Below, piece by piece: positions 46,241 to 56,928 of a DNA stretch of 64,000 nt (within the stretch, counting starts at the first letter, position 1; each line of letters starts with the position of its first letter). The stretch is from positions 13,751,804 to 13,815,803 of the forward strand of contig CP034986.1 in the NCBI GenBank assembly GCA_004026145.2, written 5' to 3'. The position numbers were made by a program, and so were the translations under genes. The stretch is from Takifugu bimaculatus. Its lineage: Eukaryota; Chordata; Actinopteri; Tetraodontiformes; Tetraodontidae. The notes beneath the pieces are model-generated. The model did not search any database, was not told the origin of the DNA, and was given only the letters and a program-made list of their open reading frames with translations.

Positions 46241-47623
46241 TTGATTATGAACAACAGAAAAAGGCAAACTTTACACTCTGCTGAACGGGTCTGAGAGTTG
46301 CTGTGTATCTCTTCTGAAAGCAACGATGACCTCATGCTCAGAAGATAAATCCAGAAAAGACGTCACACTGCTGCAAACAGCGATTGTGCTCGACGTTTAC
46401 GGCCGCACAGGAGATCATAAAAAGACGAATTTGCGGGCCAGAATTTACAGAGGGTGCCAAAACACAACTGGAAAGATGAGATTATTCATAATTCACATCA
46501 TCGGCGGCACAGCGAAAGCAGACCACCGTAAGATTTCCTCCAGTGACGTAAAACGGGATCAGATGAAAACAAACATCCTTGTGTTTTCCAGGATGACAAT
46601 TCCGGCGGCCTTTTCCTCCGTTATCTCCCTCATATGTGATTCCAGTCAAATTTAGTTCGGCAAGGTTGGCCTCATGTTAGCATGTTCAGCTAACACCCCT
46701 GAAAGAGCTACGCTTTCAACCAAGGAATACAAGGACATCATCCAGCTGGATGACAGGAAGCCTTTGTACCGAAGGTGGTTCATGCCCCTGCATGACGGCA
46801 CGCCATCCTCTGCCATCCGTGTGTCCCTGCAAGTATTCCCCTTTGTTTCATCCTCTAATAATGGGAGGAGGATGAGAGGAAATGTCTCAGTGTCAACAAC
46901 CCGACCACCGAGATTTCATTATTACACCCATAAATCCTGCCCCCATGCCTCGACCTCCTCCTTTCTGTTCCCGTTCCGTCTTCCCTGCGCGCCTGTTTGG
47001 ATGACAAAACTTGAAACGCACATATGTTTGAGAGAGATAGCGCCTTCCCGTGAAATAACCGTCCATCACGGTGTCAGCGGCAACACCTCTGCTCCCCCGG
47101 CGCCGCTCTAACTACTGTCATTTAAAAAGTGTTGGCGTGGGGGCCCCTTTGGGCTTTTGCATGCATTTGTGCCATTTAATCACAGTTCATCTAGCTCTGT
47201 ATTGTCCACCAGAGTCTTTAAATATATGTTTTATGCAGGTGTGGGTGTGCTTATGTGTCAATAATGAAACCTTTAATGAAAGGGCCACTATTTTCACTCA
47301 TTTCTGGAGGGAGGAGGTGGAATTGCTGAGTAGCCTCTGATTTAAAAGGCCGCTACATCACAGTAGAAGTGGCGCTGCAGTTATGAGCCCTGACCGGACC
47401 TAATGCAGACGTGCTGGTGGAGATAAAGGAAGGTCCTCCATGAACTAGACTTGCAACAGCCTTGTTAAAATAACTGGACTGTGAGAAATGAACCTGCCTG
47501 GAAATCATAACCAAGTGGGAAATAATTGGAAAAGGGCATAAATTTAAAAAAAAATAAGAAGCAATGGCTGCCAAATAGGTTTTCATTGAATGGCATCAGG
47601 TTTAATGGTATGATTAATTAGCT

Positions 47624-47638
47624 GGGGGGGGGGGGGGG
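47624..47638. repeat. Poly-G run (15 nt)
   Basis: An uninterrupted G run following TTAGCT. Confidence 0.9.
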
Positions 47639-48789
47639 TTCAATCTGCAGGAGAGAGACTGAACATTTTGGAGAAAGGAAGTGAGTCGACCACGAAGGCG
47701 AGGCGCAGTCCCTCGTTCCATTCTGCACACTGCACATTGTTTACATCTGCCTAGCTTCGCTCAGAAAATCCAGAAATAAAGAGGAAACAGGGAAAAAAAA
47801 GTTTCAGTCACGGAGTAAGTTACTGCCTCATATCCTTCTGACTCACAGGGTTTTCACTTTTATTGCAATTCCAATATGAAATGATGGAGAAATAAGCCAG
47901 AAACTGCTGCAGATGCTGCTAAGTGTTGCAGTAAACTATACTTAGCCGCACCTTATTGAGACTGTCTAAGAAATAACTGTTATTGGATAAACTCTGTGGG
48001 GCTAAAAGCAGTTATTTAAGGAGTCCACGAGTAATAACTCGAAAACGCTCACAAGCTCACTTTCTCGGGGATTTTTCTGAAGCTTTTATTGACTTGTTAT
48101 TTTGTAAGAGGGAAAATGCTCCACCTGCCCTCTGACCTGCCCCTGTGAAAGGCTTAAATTTAGCCTCACCTTTCCACACGAAAAGGCAAAGGCATGTGGG
48201 TTTTTTAAAATATAGGAAATGAAATACATTCATTCAAAAGATGGAAATGGGGGCTGTGGTTTAACTCGGAGCTCTTTGGAGATTTTGCCTGAAAGAAGAC
48301 TTGTTTCACAACTCCAGTCGAACTCGAAACAATCGTGTTAAACTTGAAAATCTCCAAAGTGCATTTGTTGCCTTAAACATTCCAATAAAACAAACAGTAA
48401 AAAAGCCGTAATGCTGCATCTGTAAGGCTAAAGGAGAATTTTACAGAAGCCATGGCAGCGATCTGGGCCCAGAGCGTCAACACATCAGCCTCTTTCAGTC
48501 TCGTCGGCTTCGTCGGAACCTTTTAAAAGAGACGCAGAACCAGGGCGTTGTCTCTCAACGGGAATGCTGCAGCTCGAAAAGCGTCTCGCTTCGGAGAACC
48601 CGCAAAAGAGCAAAACTGATGCTAATTTCTCAAAATGAGATGGTGACTGTGGGCGCGCAGTGTGACATCAGGAAAAAAGCAAAGTTTTCCACCTCATGTT
48701 TGTTGTCAGGAGCCGTCGTCTCCTTCTACGATGCGTCTTCTTGAAAACAGCCACCCCCTCCCTCGCTTCTCTAAATTCCTCCCCCTTAG

Positions 48790-48960
48790 TTGGTACGGGC
48801 TGGTCTCTAATTAATCCATAGCCGTCAGTGGGGAAAGGTTTGCTTGTTTACTCTTATTGAAATTAGCAAGGCATGCTTCCCCAGAGATGCAGCGTCAGAA
48901 GCACAATTAGCCGACACTGGACTAATTAGGACATGGCACTAATGACACCTCCATGGTTTC
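48790..48960. promoter_or_regulatory. Homeodomain-site-rich island
   Basis: TAATTA (48808-48813) overlaps TAATCC (48812-48817), and CTAATTAG, an 8-bp palindrome, lies at 48922-48929. TTGAAATTAGCAAGG, CACAATTAGCC and CACTAATGACACC lie around it. Q50- and K50-type homeodomain cores together in 170 bp of repeat-free DNA are typical of developmental enhancers. Conservation is untested. Confidence 0.3.
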
Positions 48961-49099
48961 AGGGGTGAAGCCAGAAAAGGGGAGGAGGTGAGGGAGGAGA
49001 GCAGAAATGAGAAATTAAGGGGGAAAGTAGGAGTAGAACCTCAGCAGGTTTTGGATCAGCAGAGAAACCCAGAATGGTGATGGAGCTGCTGAATCTTTT

Positions 49100-49260
49100 A
49101 ACCACTTTACATAAGGCTCTGTTCCACTGAACAGTAGCAACTCGACACGGTTCAGCTCGACACGGTATGGAACCGCCGCATTGGTTTTCCATTCCAACAT
49201 GGTGCCTCTTTGACGTGGGCGGTCCGAAACTCTCGTGATGCCGCTAGCACATAAACACAA
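49100..49260. mobile_element. MITE-like DNA-transposon remnant
   Basis: CTGTTCCACTGAACAGTAGC, CTCGACACGGTTCAGCTCG, ACACGGTATGGAACCG, TTGGTTTTCCATTCC and CGGTCCGAAACTCTCGTGATG resemble, from memory, a family of short palindromic DNA elements common in teleosts with repeated CTCGACACGG words. Further pieces at 49430-49530 (GTTCCACTTCATTC, TCTACTGGTACGTCTACTGG) may be the other half. I cannot define terminal repeats or a target duplication. Confidence 0.45.
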
Positions 49261-49569
49261 CTCCTTCTTCCTCTCTGGTAAAAGTTTGTTTCGTAGAGTT
49301 GACTCTTCTTAACAAAAAAGTCTTAACAAAAAAGGCAGAAATCCTGATCCAATAAATTCTCTATTACAGTCAGAAATAAATAGCATCAATTGGATTAAAT
49401 CTCTTCCAGTGCTTTCTGTTAAAAAAAACCTCCAGTTTGTTCCACTTCATTCTTTGATCATCCGCTAATCGTCTTTCCTCAATACCACCTTTGTGTCTAC
49501 TGGTACGTCTACTGGAACACCCATCGGAGACCTCCAGGTAGACCTCATTTCAGGTCTCGCCATGTGGCT

Positions 49570-51641
49570 CCATCTTCTCTCACACAGCTGAACAACGCCT
49601 GCTATTTTATGTAGCCAATATTTTGCGAAATATAGAAATACACGCCGTCACTATTGCAAGACTTTTAAAGGTGGCAGGTTTGAGTTTTTTGAAATTCTTG
49701 TGCCTCAAGAGTGCCGTCAACCAAAAAAGCATGAACAGACCTACACTAATATAATAGAACCTACTCAGTGGCAACCCCAGCCAAATACAGTAGGTCCCTA
49801 AGAGTACCGGCCCTGGTGCCCCAAAAGGAACGCACCCACACACAGAAACCGCCAGTGGCAGTTCTCATAAGAAACCCCTTCGCATCCTTCAGCTCCTCGG
49901 CACCTTAGCAGAAGGCCAGCCTCACTTCCGCCATTACAATGATTACCACCTCTGTCCATCACATGCTCCAGCCCCACCTCACCCTCCCCGAGGGGGGGGA
50001 CACAGTTGGCCAATTAGTTAGGGTGGACAACCTCGCAGCAGAGAGCCAAACACAAAGAACCGAGCGGGAATGAAAGCTCCAGGGTGAGATGTGTCCTCCG
50101 CTCTGACAATCAAAGAAATAAACAACTGTCAGAAACGTTAACACAAGGAAAATGCGGATTTTCTTGGTAATTCACACCGAGTCCAGGCTTGAAAATGAAG
50201 TGTGAAAGTCGGGCAACACATATTAGTCTGCACAACTAAGAAGGTCGCACAGTGAGGGTAAACAAGCTTTAAACGCCAGCTTTGATCTTTTGTAAAATAT
50301 GGAGGCGGCGGCCCACAAGATTGGGGTTAACCTCATTAGAATGGGGTGATACCATCGGTGCGGTGAAGGAAAGATAACACCAGCTTCTCCAGTGAGACAA
50401 AGATCAAACTGTGACCGTTAACGGCCTCCCTGGCACATGACTCCCATCCATGGTGGAAGGATCCTGAGTTCGGAGTTACTTTGCACAAGTTTGCTCATCA
50501 AACACTGGGAATTTCAGAGAAAACATGCGGCTCTGATCACGATGTCCGCACCACCGCCGCTGCTCGTTAGGTTGATAAAAGTGGCTCATCAGGCTCTGCT
50601 GAATTCTTTCCAAAGGGAAAGCAACAATTTTCCCAACTTGTCTTACCTTCCCTCCACCATAACTCAACACTGGGAGCAGAGATTTAAGACTACAAAAGAC
50701 CGGATCTTCAGAGAAACAGAACGCGGTGTTGCGGTGTGGAGGGAAAAGAAAGGATGAAACAAGGAATTCAAGGTCGAGGGAAGTTGTATAAATCTCCCGT
50801 CTCAGTTCATGAGAGCAGCTCAGGAGATGTTTCTCAAGACTTGACGTGAGCATCGAATCCCCGATACAAAAGGTCGGGTTTCTTAAGGTTATTTTAGCGC
50901 CGGTCAGGTCCTGCAAATGACCACAGACGTGTTGGTGGAAACAACTGCATAGCCAGCTCGAACCCCTTAAGATGAAAAATAAAACTCCACAGCTCACCAA
51001 ACTTGGCCCGGTTTTCTCAGGACTCTGGATTATCTTCCTAGTTTCAAAAGCCTGCTTCTTCCTAATAATTTTCAAGTGGCGCATCAGTGAGCCCTTTTCT
51101 TTTTCTTCTTTTTTTAAAAAATCTGACGCTCCCAAGATATTTGAAAAGCACTTCAGGTCTAAACTGAGAAGTGGTTGAGTCTTGATTACAGAGCTGGGAA
51201 GAAGAAAAAAAGAACCTGTCCAAAGATTCTGATTTAAATAAGGTTTAAAGGGAATGGATATTATGGTCAAGAATGCACTTGCAAGACTGGAAGTGGGGTC
51301 AGGGCTCATGGAATTACACACAGAATGAATTCTTTCCAGTATTCAGATGGAAGGAAAATGACTCCAGGGAACGTTACTTTGGATATTACACAAATGCCCC
51401 CCCCCCCCCATAAAGAAGAGGAAATTTGTTGGACATGTCCCAAATGCCGGCCTGTGCCACTTGGCTGAGGCAGTGTGAATGGGTACGACGGTGGCAGATG
51501 GAGCTGGCCAGTCCAAGTGTCCTGAGAGGAGGGGACGAAAAACTGGGAGAGGTCACGCCAGGGGTCTGTTCCCCTGACCTGAGGCTGATGCTAAAATCTG
51601 TGGATTTCTACATATGAAAGAGTTCATTTCCTGCACGCATC

Positions 51642-51642
<1 letters not shown>
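49570..51642. other. Non-coding stretch with the longest open frame of the window
   Basis: Contains the 281-codon minus-strand open frame at 50476-51321 (see findings), which has no domain, no codon bias that I can see and begins at GTG with an internal ATG four codons later. It also holds a poly-C run (51397-51409). I do not call a gene. Confidence 0.5.
51397..51409. repeat. Poly-C run (13 nt)
   Basis: An uninterrupted C run. Confidence 0.9.
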
Positions 51643-51692
<50 letters not shown>

Positions 51693-51733
51693 TGTGTGTG
51701 TGTGTGTGTGTGCGTGTGTGCGTGTGTGTGTGT
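51643..51733. repeat. (GT)n microsatellite, interrupted
   Basis: About 45 GT-type units with GGGT and GCGT interruptions. Confidence 0.97.
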
Positions 51734-51869
51734 CCCTCAGGATTTCCCAGAAGCCACTGCTGTTCCTGTGTGTCTGATGAATGAAGCCCGGTAAGAACCT
51801 GGGCACTCCCATTTAACACAGCATGGAGCAACAAACTGCCAATGAAGCAGACAGCAGTAGCAGGGGAAT

Positions 51870-51936
51870 ACACACACACACACACACACAGACACACACA
51901 CATGCACACAGACACACTCGCACACTCGCACACACA
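51870..51936. repeat. (CA)n microsatellite, interrupted
   Basis: CA units with GACACA, ATGCACA and CTCGCACA interruptions. It is complementary to the GT tract 137 bp upstream. Confidence 0.95.
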
Positions 51937-52807
51937 GCCTGTGGTTGACTGATGTCACTTTAAAGCTTCTTAAATGGCCGATAAACACAACTACAGTATT
52001 TGTTATCCTTATCACAATTCAATTTTAATGAACAGCCTTCAGAACAATTCCTTCATTCTGCATCCTCCCCACTAGGTGATGCCAGATATCACACACTCAA
52101 GTCACAAACTTCTTAGTCTATATAAAATGTTTTTCTCTGTAAAAGCTTTTGTTTCTAACCAAAAATTTTAGCAAAAGATGGTTGTCCTCCTTTCCTGTGT
52201 TTCACTGGAACTGATATAATGAACTGTCAAGTTGCACATGCAACCCAACAGTGCCTGGAGCAACTCCAGGACTGAGGAGGCACTAATGTCTCTCTGGTTC
52301 TCCCAGATCCCTCCTGCAGGATTACTCACTCAAGAATAAGGCACAACTATACTAAATGCTCATTCAACATAATGTAAAAAATAAAAATAAAAAATCACGG
52401 CCAAATGTCCATTGAAGTGAGGAACTGACAGTAAAAAGCAAACAGAATGTCAAAATTGCTGTAACATTCAGACAAGGGAATGAAAACACTACAAACACAA
52501 CATGAAAGAAGAAGAAACACGTGTGTTTGCTGTAGTCAGAGTGGTATTTAATTAGGAGACAAACATGTGGTATTTTTATGGTAAATTAACAAATTGCCTG
52601 TGTAGGTCCAAGCTGCGGCATGAGCAGCACCCCCAGAGATGTGCACACACACAGTAACACACAGACGCACACCCCAGTGAGCAAAGCCATAACAGCACGT
52701 AGTTAATTACACTCATAATTAAGCCTGGAACTCTAAAGGCCAGCATCATCACGCACTGCGCGGACAACTGCACGCCAATGACTTTCTCCTCATTTGAGGG
52801 TGCATTT

Positions 52808-52810
<3 letters not shown>
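51937..52810. other. Non-coding stretch, nothing specific seen
   Basis: AT-rich sequence with an A/T-rich low-complexity run at about 52375-52397. No gene and no clear regulatory cluster. Confidence 0.5.
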
Positions 52811-52866
<56 letters not shown>

Positions 52867-52882
52867 TGTGTGTGTGTGTGTG
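52811..52882. repeat. (GT)n microsatellite
   Basis: About 35 GT units with a single GGTG interruption near 52860. Confidence 0.97.
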
Positions 52883-53178
52883 ATTTGGGAGTCTTGGGCC
52901 AAAATGAATGTCATTTTTCATCTTCTAATAAATGAAGTAATTTCCTCATCTCTGGGTATGTGCGTACTCCATGTGTATATTATATTGTTTCAGTTTGTCC
53001 CCATTAGTGAAAGTTGTATTTGAAGGTACATTTTCTCACACTCCATTAGTGCTTTCTGCGTATGCAGGTAGGTAGAAGTTCATTACGTTACGCGAGGAGA
53101 AGTGGGTGAAAATGTCAAACCACAACTGTTGTTTTGGTTGATTGGCTGGTTGGACTACGTTACAGTTTCAAGTAAACT

Positions 53179-53192
53179 GGGGGGGGGGGGGG
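53179..53192. repeat. Poly-G run (14 nt)
   Basis: An uninterrupted G run. Confidence 0.9.
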
Positions 53193-53479
53193 TGAAACAG
53201 AATGGGGCAGATGTGAAGGGGGCAGACGCAAGAAGCTTGATTTCAGAGAAATGAAGCCTTGTGCTCACTGACGGCTGGTCTTCGGAGCCCGTCGAACCAT
53301 TGTGTCGTTCCGGGAAAACGATGCACCAGAAAGGAAGAAAATGACCCCGGGTAATTTATGCCACCGGCATCCTGGCAGGGCGTTTACTGTCCGCCCTTTG
53401 TACCCAATTGAAGTTCGTGATTTAGCACACTCCTGCGAGGTTTGGATGGCACCCGTCCGTCTGTCAGTCCGTGCCGAAC

Positions 53480-53600
53480 ATGTGTTGTAATGCAAATGAG
53501 GCCTGCTGCCTCTTCACCGCAACCACTTTTTAATTGAACCATTTGATCTGTGGCTAATTTAACTAATTAGAGGCACCATTCTCCCAGCAGAACGTTGTTG
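53480..53600. promoter_or_regulatory. Island with POU octamer and homeodomain palindrome
   Basis: ATGCAAAT (53490-53497), a perfect POU octamer, is followed by TTTTTAATTGAACC, CATTTGATCTG, GGCTAATTTAAC and the palindrome CTAATTAG (53563-53570). Site density is high and repeats are absent. Function is inferred. Confidence 0.3.
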
Positions 53601-53934
53601 TTGGGTTTTTTTTTCCCTTTCACCCGTGTGTTTGCCCGTCTTTTACCTCCTTTCCCTAACTAACCACCGAGCTGATTGCCATCTGCCGTTTAAAAGAGTT
53701 TCCAAAAACAGAACAGCTTCTCGCTTCATCTGAAGCGTAGAACTGACAGGTGCACCGTTAAAGGTAATAATGTTACTTTAAAAAAAAGAATGCACAGATG
53801 CTCATTATACAGGCGCACGCAGGGAAATTAGCAGTAAGTGTTTTATGTGCCCGTAGTTTTATATCTCCATGGCAGCGACTGAAGAGGAGGCAGCAGCGGC
53901 TCCGTGCTGACTGTTTTATGCACTTGGCACTAGC

Positions 53935-53990
53935 GTAAGCACTTTGATCTGCATCTATATAAAATAAATTATGCATCTTTGATCTGCGTT
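53935..53990 (+). promoter_or_regulatory. Paired TCF/LEF-like sites
   Basis: CTTTGATCTGC occurs twice, at 53942-53952 and 53977-53987, 35 bp apart on the same strand, separated by an AT-rich spacer with TATATAAAATAAATTATGCAT. CTTTGAT is the TCF/LEF core of Wnt-response elements. The repeat is exact over 11 bp. Confidence 0.3.
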
Positions 53991-54085
53991 TACATTCCTT
54001 CTGACGCCGAATGTGCACTATAGAGGTTGTACATCAAAAGAAAAAAGCTCACTGTTCCAGATCCTGCTGGTTTTTATGGAGTGTT

Positions 54086-54105
54086 ATAATAATAATAATC
54101 GTTGC

Positions 54106-54152
<47 letters not shown>
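54086..54152. repeat. (TAA)n/(TTA)n microsatellite forming an AT hairpin
   Basis: ATAATAATAATAAT (54086-54099) and ATTATTATTATTAT (54107-54120) are exact complements with a 7-nt loop CGTTGCT, and the TTA array continues to 54152. It accounts for the poly-Ile and poly-Tyr open frames here. Confidence 0.95.
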
Positions 54153-54153
<1 letters not shown>

Positions 54154-55080
54154 AGGTGGAACCGGTCAGATGAGTGTCACAAGAAGCATGACATCATCTG
54201 CATACGCCAGTGTACATTCAGCAAACCTGGCGAGCTGTTTCAGGCTATCAGCACAGAAAACGAGACACTCAGCAACCAAATCCTTAGAATTGGAGAAAAA
54301 TGATTTTTCTTTGTAAAGAAGCTCTTTAAAGCCATTAAATCTTCCTCCCACTGGTTAAAACTCTTCAGAGGTTTGATTCATGGGGTACTGGGGAGCTAAC
54401 TCAGGTCATAGGCAGAAAAAATTAAAGCGTGTGAGAAGCGTGGGAGAGGAGTGTGGCACAGCTCTGGACACTTCCAGAGGTGATGAAAAGGTTTCATTAC
54501 GAATTCTGCAGCTGAAATTTAAGACGCTCTTATTGTTCCTCAACTTTAAGGGTTTTCGTGGTCTCCTGCGATGCGTATGTCACTGGAGGGAGGGCAGTTG
54601 TTCTCTTCTCTGTATCGGATGTAGAACAACCGAGAAAACATAGAAACACATCAGGTCCATCCAGCCCAACCCTGACATTTCCCAGTACGTTTGCTGGTAC
54701 TCGGCTAGCTCCTCAAAACAAGTAGCGTCGCGTGATTACAATCTGAAAGGTGGCAGCAACACTCAAGTCAACGAGTGATTATGTCGGCTTTCCTCATCAC
54801 ACTCGAGAAATCACTTGAACGAGGCAGGGAGCCAAACAGCCGGCCGTTGGGCCCGTTGTTGTTCGGTGAATGGGAACTCAACTGGGACCAGTCTCGGTTT
54901 CTGATATTGGGGAATTGGGCAAGAGCCCAGGGCAAAAAAATTCTTCTTGGCTGGTGAAGGGCGTCACAAAAAAACGTTAAAATGCCATGACGATCCAGTA
55001 CGATTATCCAGCTTCCTGTTGGTGGACTCTGTTTGCTTATTATGTGGCGGAGCCGTTGTGTGTAAACGAGAATGTCACCG
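54153..55080. other. Non-coding stretch, nothing specific seen
   Basis: Mixed-composition sequence with overlapping open frames and no domain. Confidence 0.5.
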
Positions 55081-55087
55081 GCAAACT

Positions 55088-55131
55088 GGTGCTGGAGCCT
55101 ATCACAGCTGCATAAGGGCAAAGGCTGGGTA
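55088..55131 (+). repeat. Fragment of a widespread fish dispersed repeat
   Basis: GTGCTGGAGCCTATCACAGC, TGCATAAGGGCAAAGG and CTGGGTAC match, from memory, the conserved core GCTGGAGCCTATCCCAGCTG...GGGC of a very common teleost repeat. The fragment stops at a 24-nt poly-C run. The fragment at 10836-10869 looks like another part of the same repeat. Confidence 0.65.
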
Positions 55132-55155
55132 CCCCCCCCCCCCCCCCCCCCCCCC
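55132..55155. repeat. Poly-C run (24 nt)
   Basis: The longest homopolymer of the window. It begins where the dispersed-repeat fragment ends. The length is likely to be uncertain in any assembly. Confidence 0.9.
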
Positions 55156-55346
55156 GGTATCCCCACCCCCCACCACCGTCCCTGAATGAGTCGCCAGCTC
55201 ATCAGGGTCCTAAACACACTATTTTTCTCCACTTAACTTATAACATACTATTATGTTTTCCCCACAGTTTTTTTTACACCTCTTATTTAGCACATATATG
55301 TCTTTATAATAACACATATAATAAAACAGTTTGCTTACCCAGTTGG

Positions 55347-55376
55347 GTTTGTTTGTTTGTTTGTTTGTTTGTTTTT
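55347..55376. repeat. (GTTT)n microsatellite
   Basis: About seven GTTT units. Confidence 0.97.
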
Positions 55377-55439
55377 CCAGGGGGGGCAGGGTGTCCACCA
55401 GTGCCCGGGAGCAGTAATGAGTACAGAACTGTGGAAATG

Positions 55440-55720
55440 CTCTGTGATACCTCAGATAAACACTGAATTGTTTGCATAATTAGAATTCTCTAAAGGTTTT
55501 ATGAGGCATTATTGGCAATAATTGACTGTCATCTCATCCGCGCTAAACATCTGCGTGACATCTGCTTGACCTCTCAGCGGGTCGGCGTTTCAAATGCCAT
55601 TGCAGTTGTACACAATTATGGCATCGTGGCGCGGGAGCGAGCGCCAGCATTCGGTGGCGTGCTCTGCGCAGATGCCATTTGGGAGCGTTGGCCTTGAGAC
55701 ACGGCGCTCTCATTAAGTAA
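55440..55720. promoter_or_regulatory. Island resembling a conserved non-coding element
   Basis: TTTGCATAATTAGAATTC (about 55471), GGCATTATTGGCAATAATTG, CACAATTATGGC and CTCATTAAGTAAATG are combined with GACATCTGCTTGACCTC and a GC-rich centre (about 55625-55690). It is repeat-free and complex. A 61-codon open frame on the plus strand has no domain. Confidence 0.28.
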
Positions 55721-56113
55721 ATGAGGGGATCGCAGACACAGATGGTGGGAAAAGAAGGAAAACCAAATAACCGCACTTCCTCCTCATTCTCTCTGGGAAG
55801 CCCACCAGGCTGCAACTGTTCCTCTCACCTCTGCACACCATCCTTCCCCTCGCCTGCCGTCACACCCCCTCTCTTCATCTGCTGTCCATTTCCCTTTCTC
55901 CCTCTCTCCCTCCTGTCAGAGTGTCTTTATGAACACCATCACATGTCCTGCAGGTACATATTACAGGACTGGAAACAGGAAATGAAACCTGACAGCCTGC
56001 TAGCGCATCTGTGTAGCTAATATGTTGAAATATGGACGTTTCTGTGCCTACACGCAGCTGTCGAACTCTAAAAAAACTTCAAATCCTTTTAATCCCAGTC
56101 TCCACCACCTGCA

Positions 56114-56127
56114 CTGCCATCTACTGA
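56114..56127 (-). promoter_or_regulatory. CTCF-like motif
   Basis: The minus strand reads TCAGTAGATGGCAG, matching the CTCF consensus CCASYAGRKGGCRS at 13 of 14 positions (the first base is T). It is oriented opposite to the weaker motif at 46202-46215, so the two would be convergent. Confidence 0.42.
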
Positions 56128-56928
56128 CAGACTCCGTGTCTTTAATCCGCGACGACAGACCCGAGCACTGACGCTACCAGCTAACCCCTCCATATGTACC
56201 TGCACCGCGCAGCTCGGAAACACGATTTCAGGGCTGTGGGAGCATTCGGAAAACGGGATTCTCAAGTGGAACACAAGCTCACACAGCCAACTAGAGGAGC
56301 CGTCCGTTGCTGCCGTACCATCGCGGTGGGAAACCTCGTGTTTGTCTGTTTTCAGACAGAACATTTTCCCACAGTGCTTATCGCTGGCACGACACGTGAA
56401 CGCCAGCGTCCACTCTGGAATTGAATGGGCCTGGAATTAACATGACCTGCAGTCTTGTGATCGGGAATCACGGTTTCATCGGAAAAAAGTCCGGTCTGAC
56501 CAATCACAGCACGAGGAGATAAAGAAGGGCGTAAGGAAGGAAATGTTGCCAAAGAAAGATCTATTATTGCTGCATCTCAACATTAAAAGTGTGAACTTTT
56601 CAGAGCAAACAGTTTGGACATCCCTGAATAATCCAGTCGGCATTAGCTTACAAGCCACTATGCATTCGCCCATGCAAAGTAGCCACATGCGACTTCATTT
56701 TGAGGACATATGGTTGACAAGAAACCAACATATGAGCTCACGGAAAGTCCTTGTTCACCATCTTTACTCGTCTGTTCGGTAAAAGCGACCAACGACAGTG
56801 CAGCAGCATTAGCGATATCCATGGAGACGAGGCAAATCAAGGCTGCGCATGACTGGCGAGAGATGTAAATACACAATGAAATGCACTGCAGACCACACAC
56901 ACAGGCACCTGCACACACAAACACACAT
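56128..56928. other. Non-coding stretch, nothing specific seen
   Basis: Short overlapping open frames on both strands with no domain. No repeats or clear motifs noted. Confidence 0.5.

Larger units (their letters stand above)
45450..49079. other. Non-coding stretch with possible regulatory islands
   Basis: No gene recognised. It holds a perfect 15-bp hairpin (45801-45836), an E-box-rich island (46080-46240) with a CTCF-like motif, a poly-G run (47624-47638) and a homeodomain-site-rich island (48790-48960). Confidence 0.55.

Noticed and set aside
51433..51442. GGACATGTCC, a perfect p53-type half-site
   Set aside because: There is no second half-site at acceptable spacing, and single 10-bp palindromes are expected by chance.
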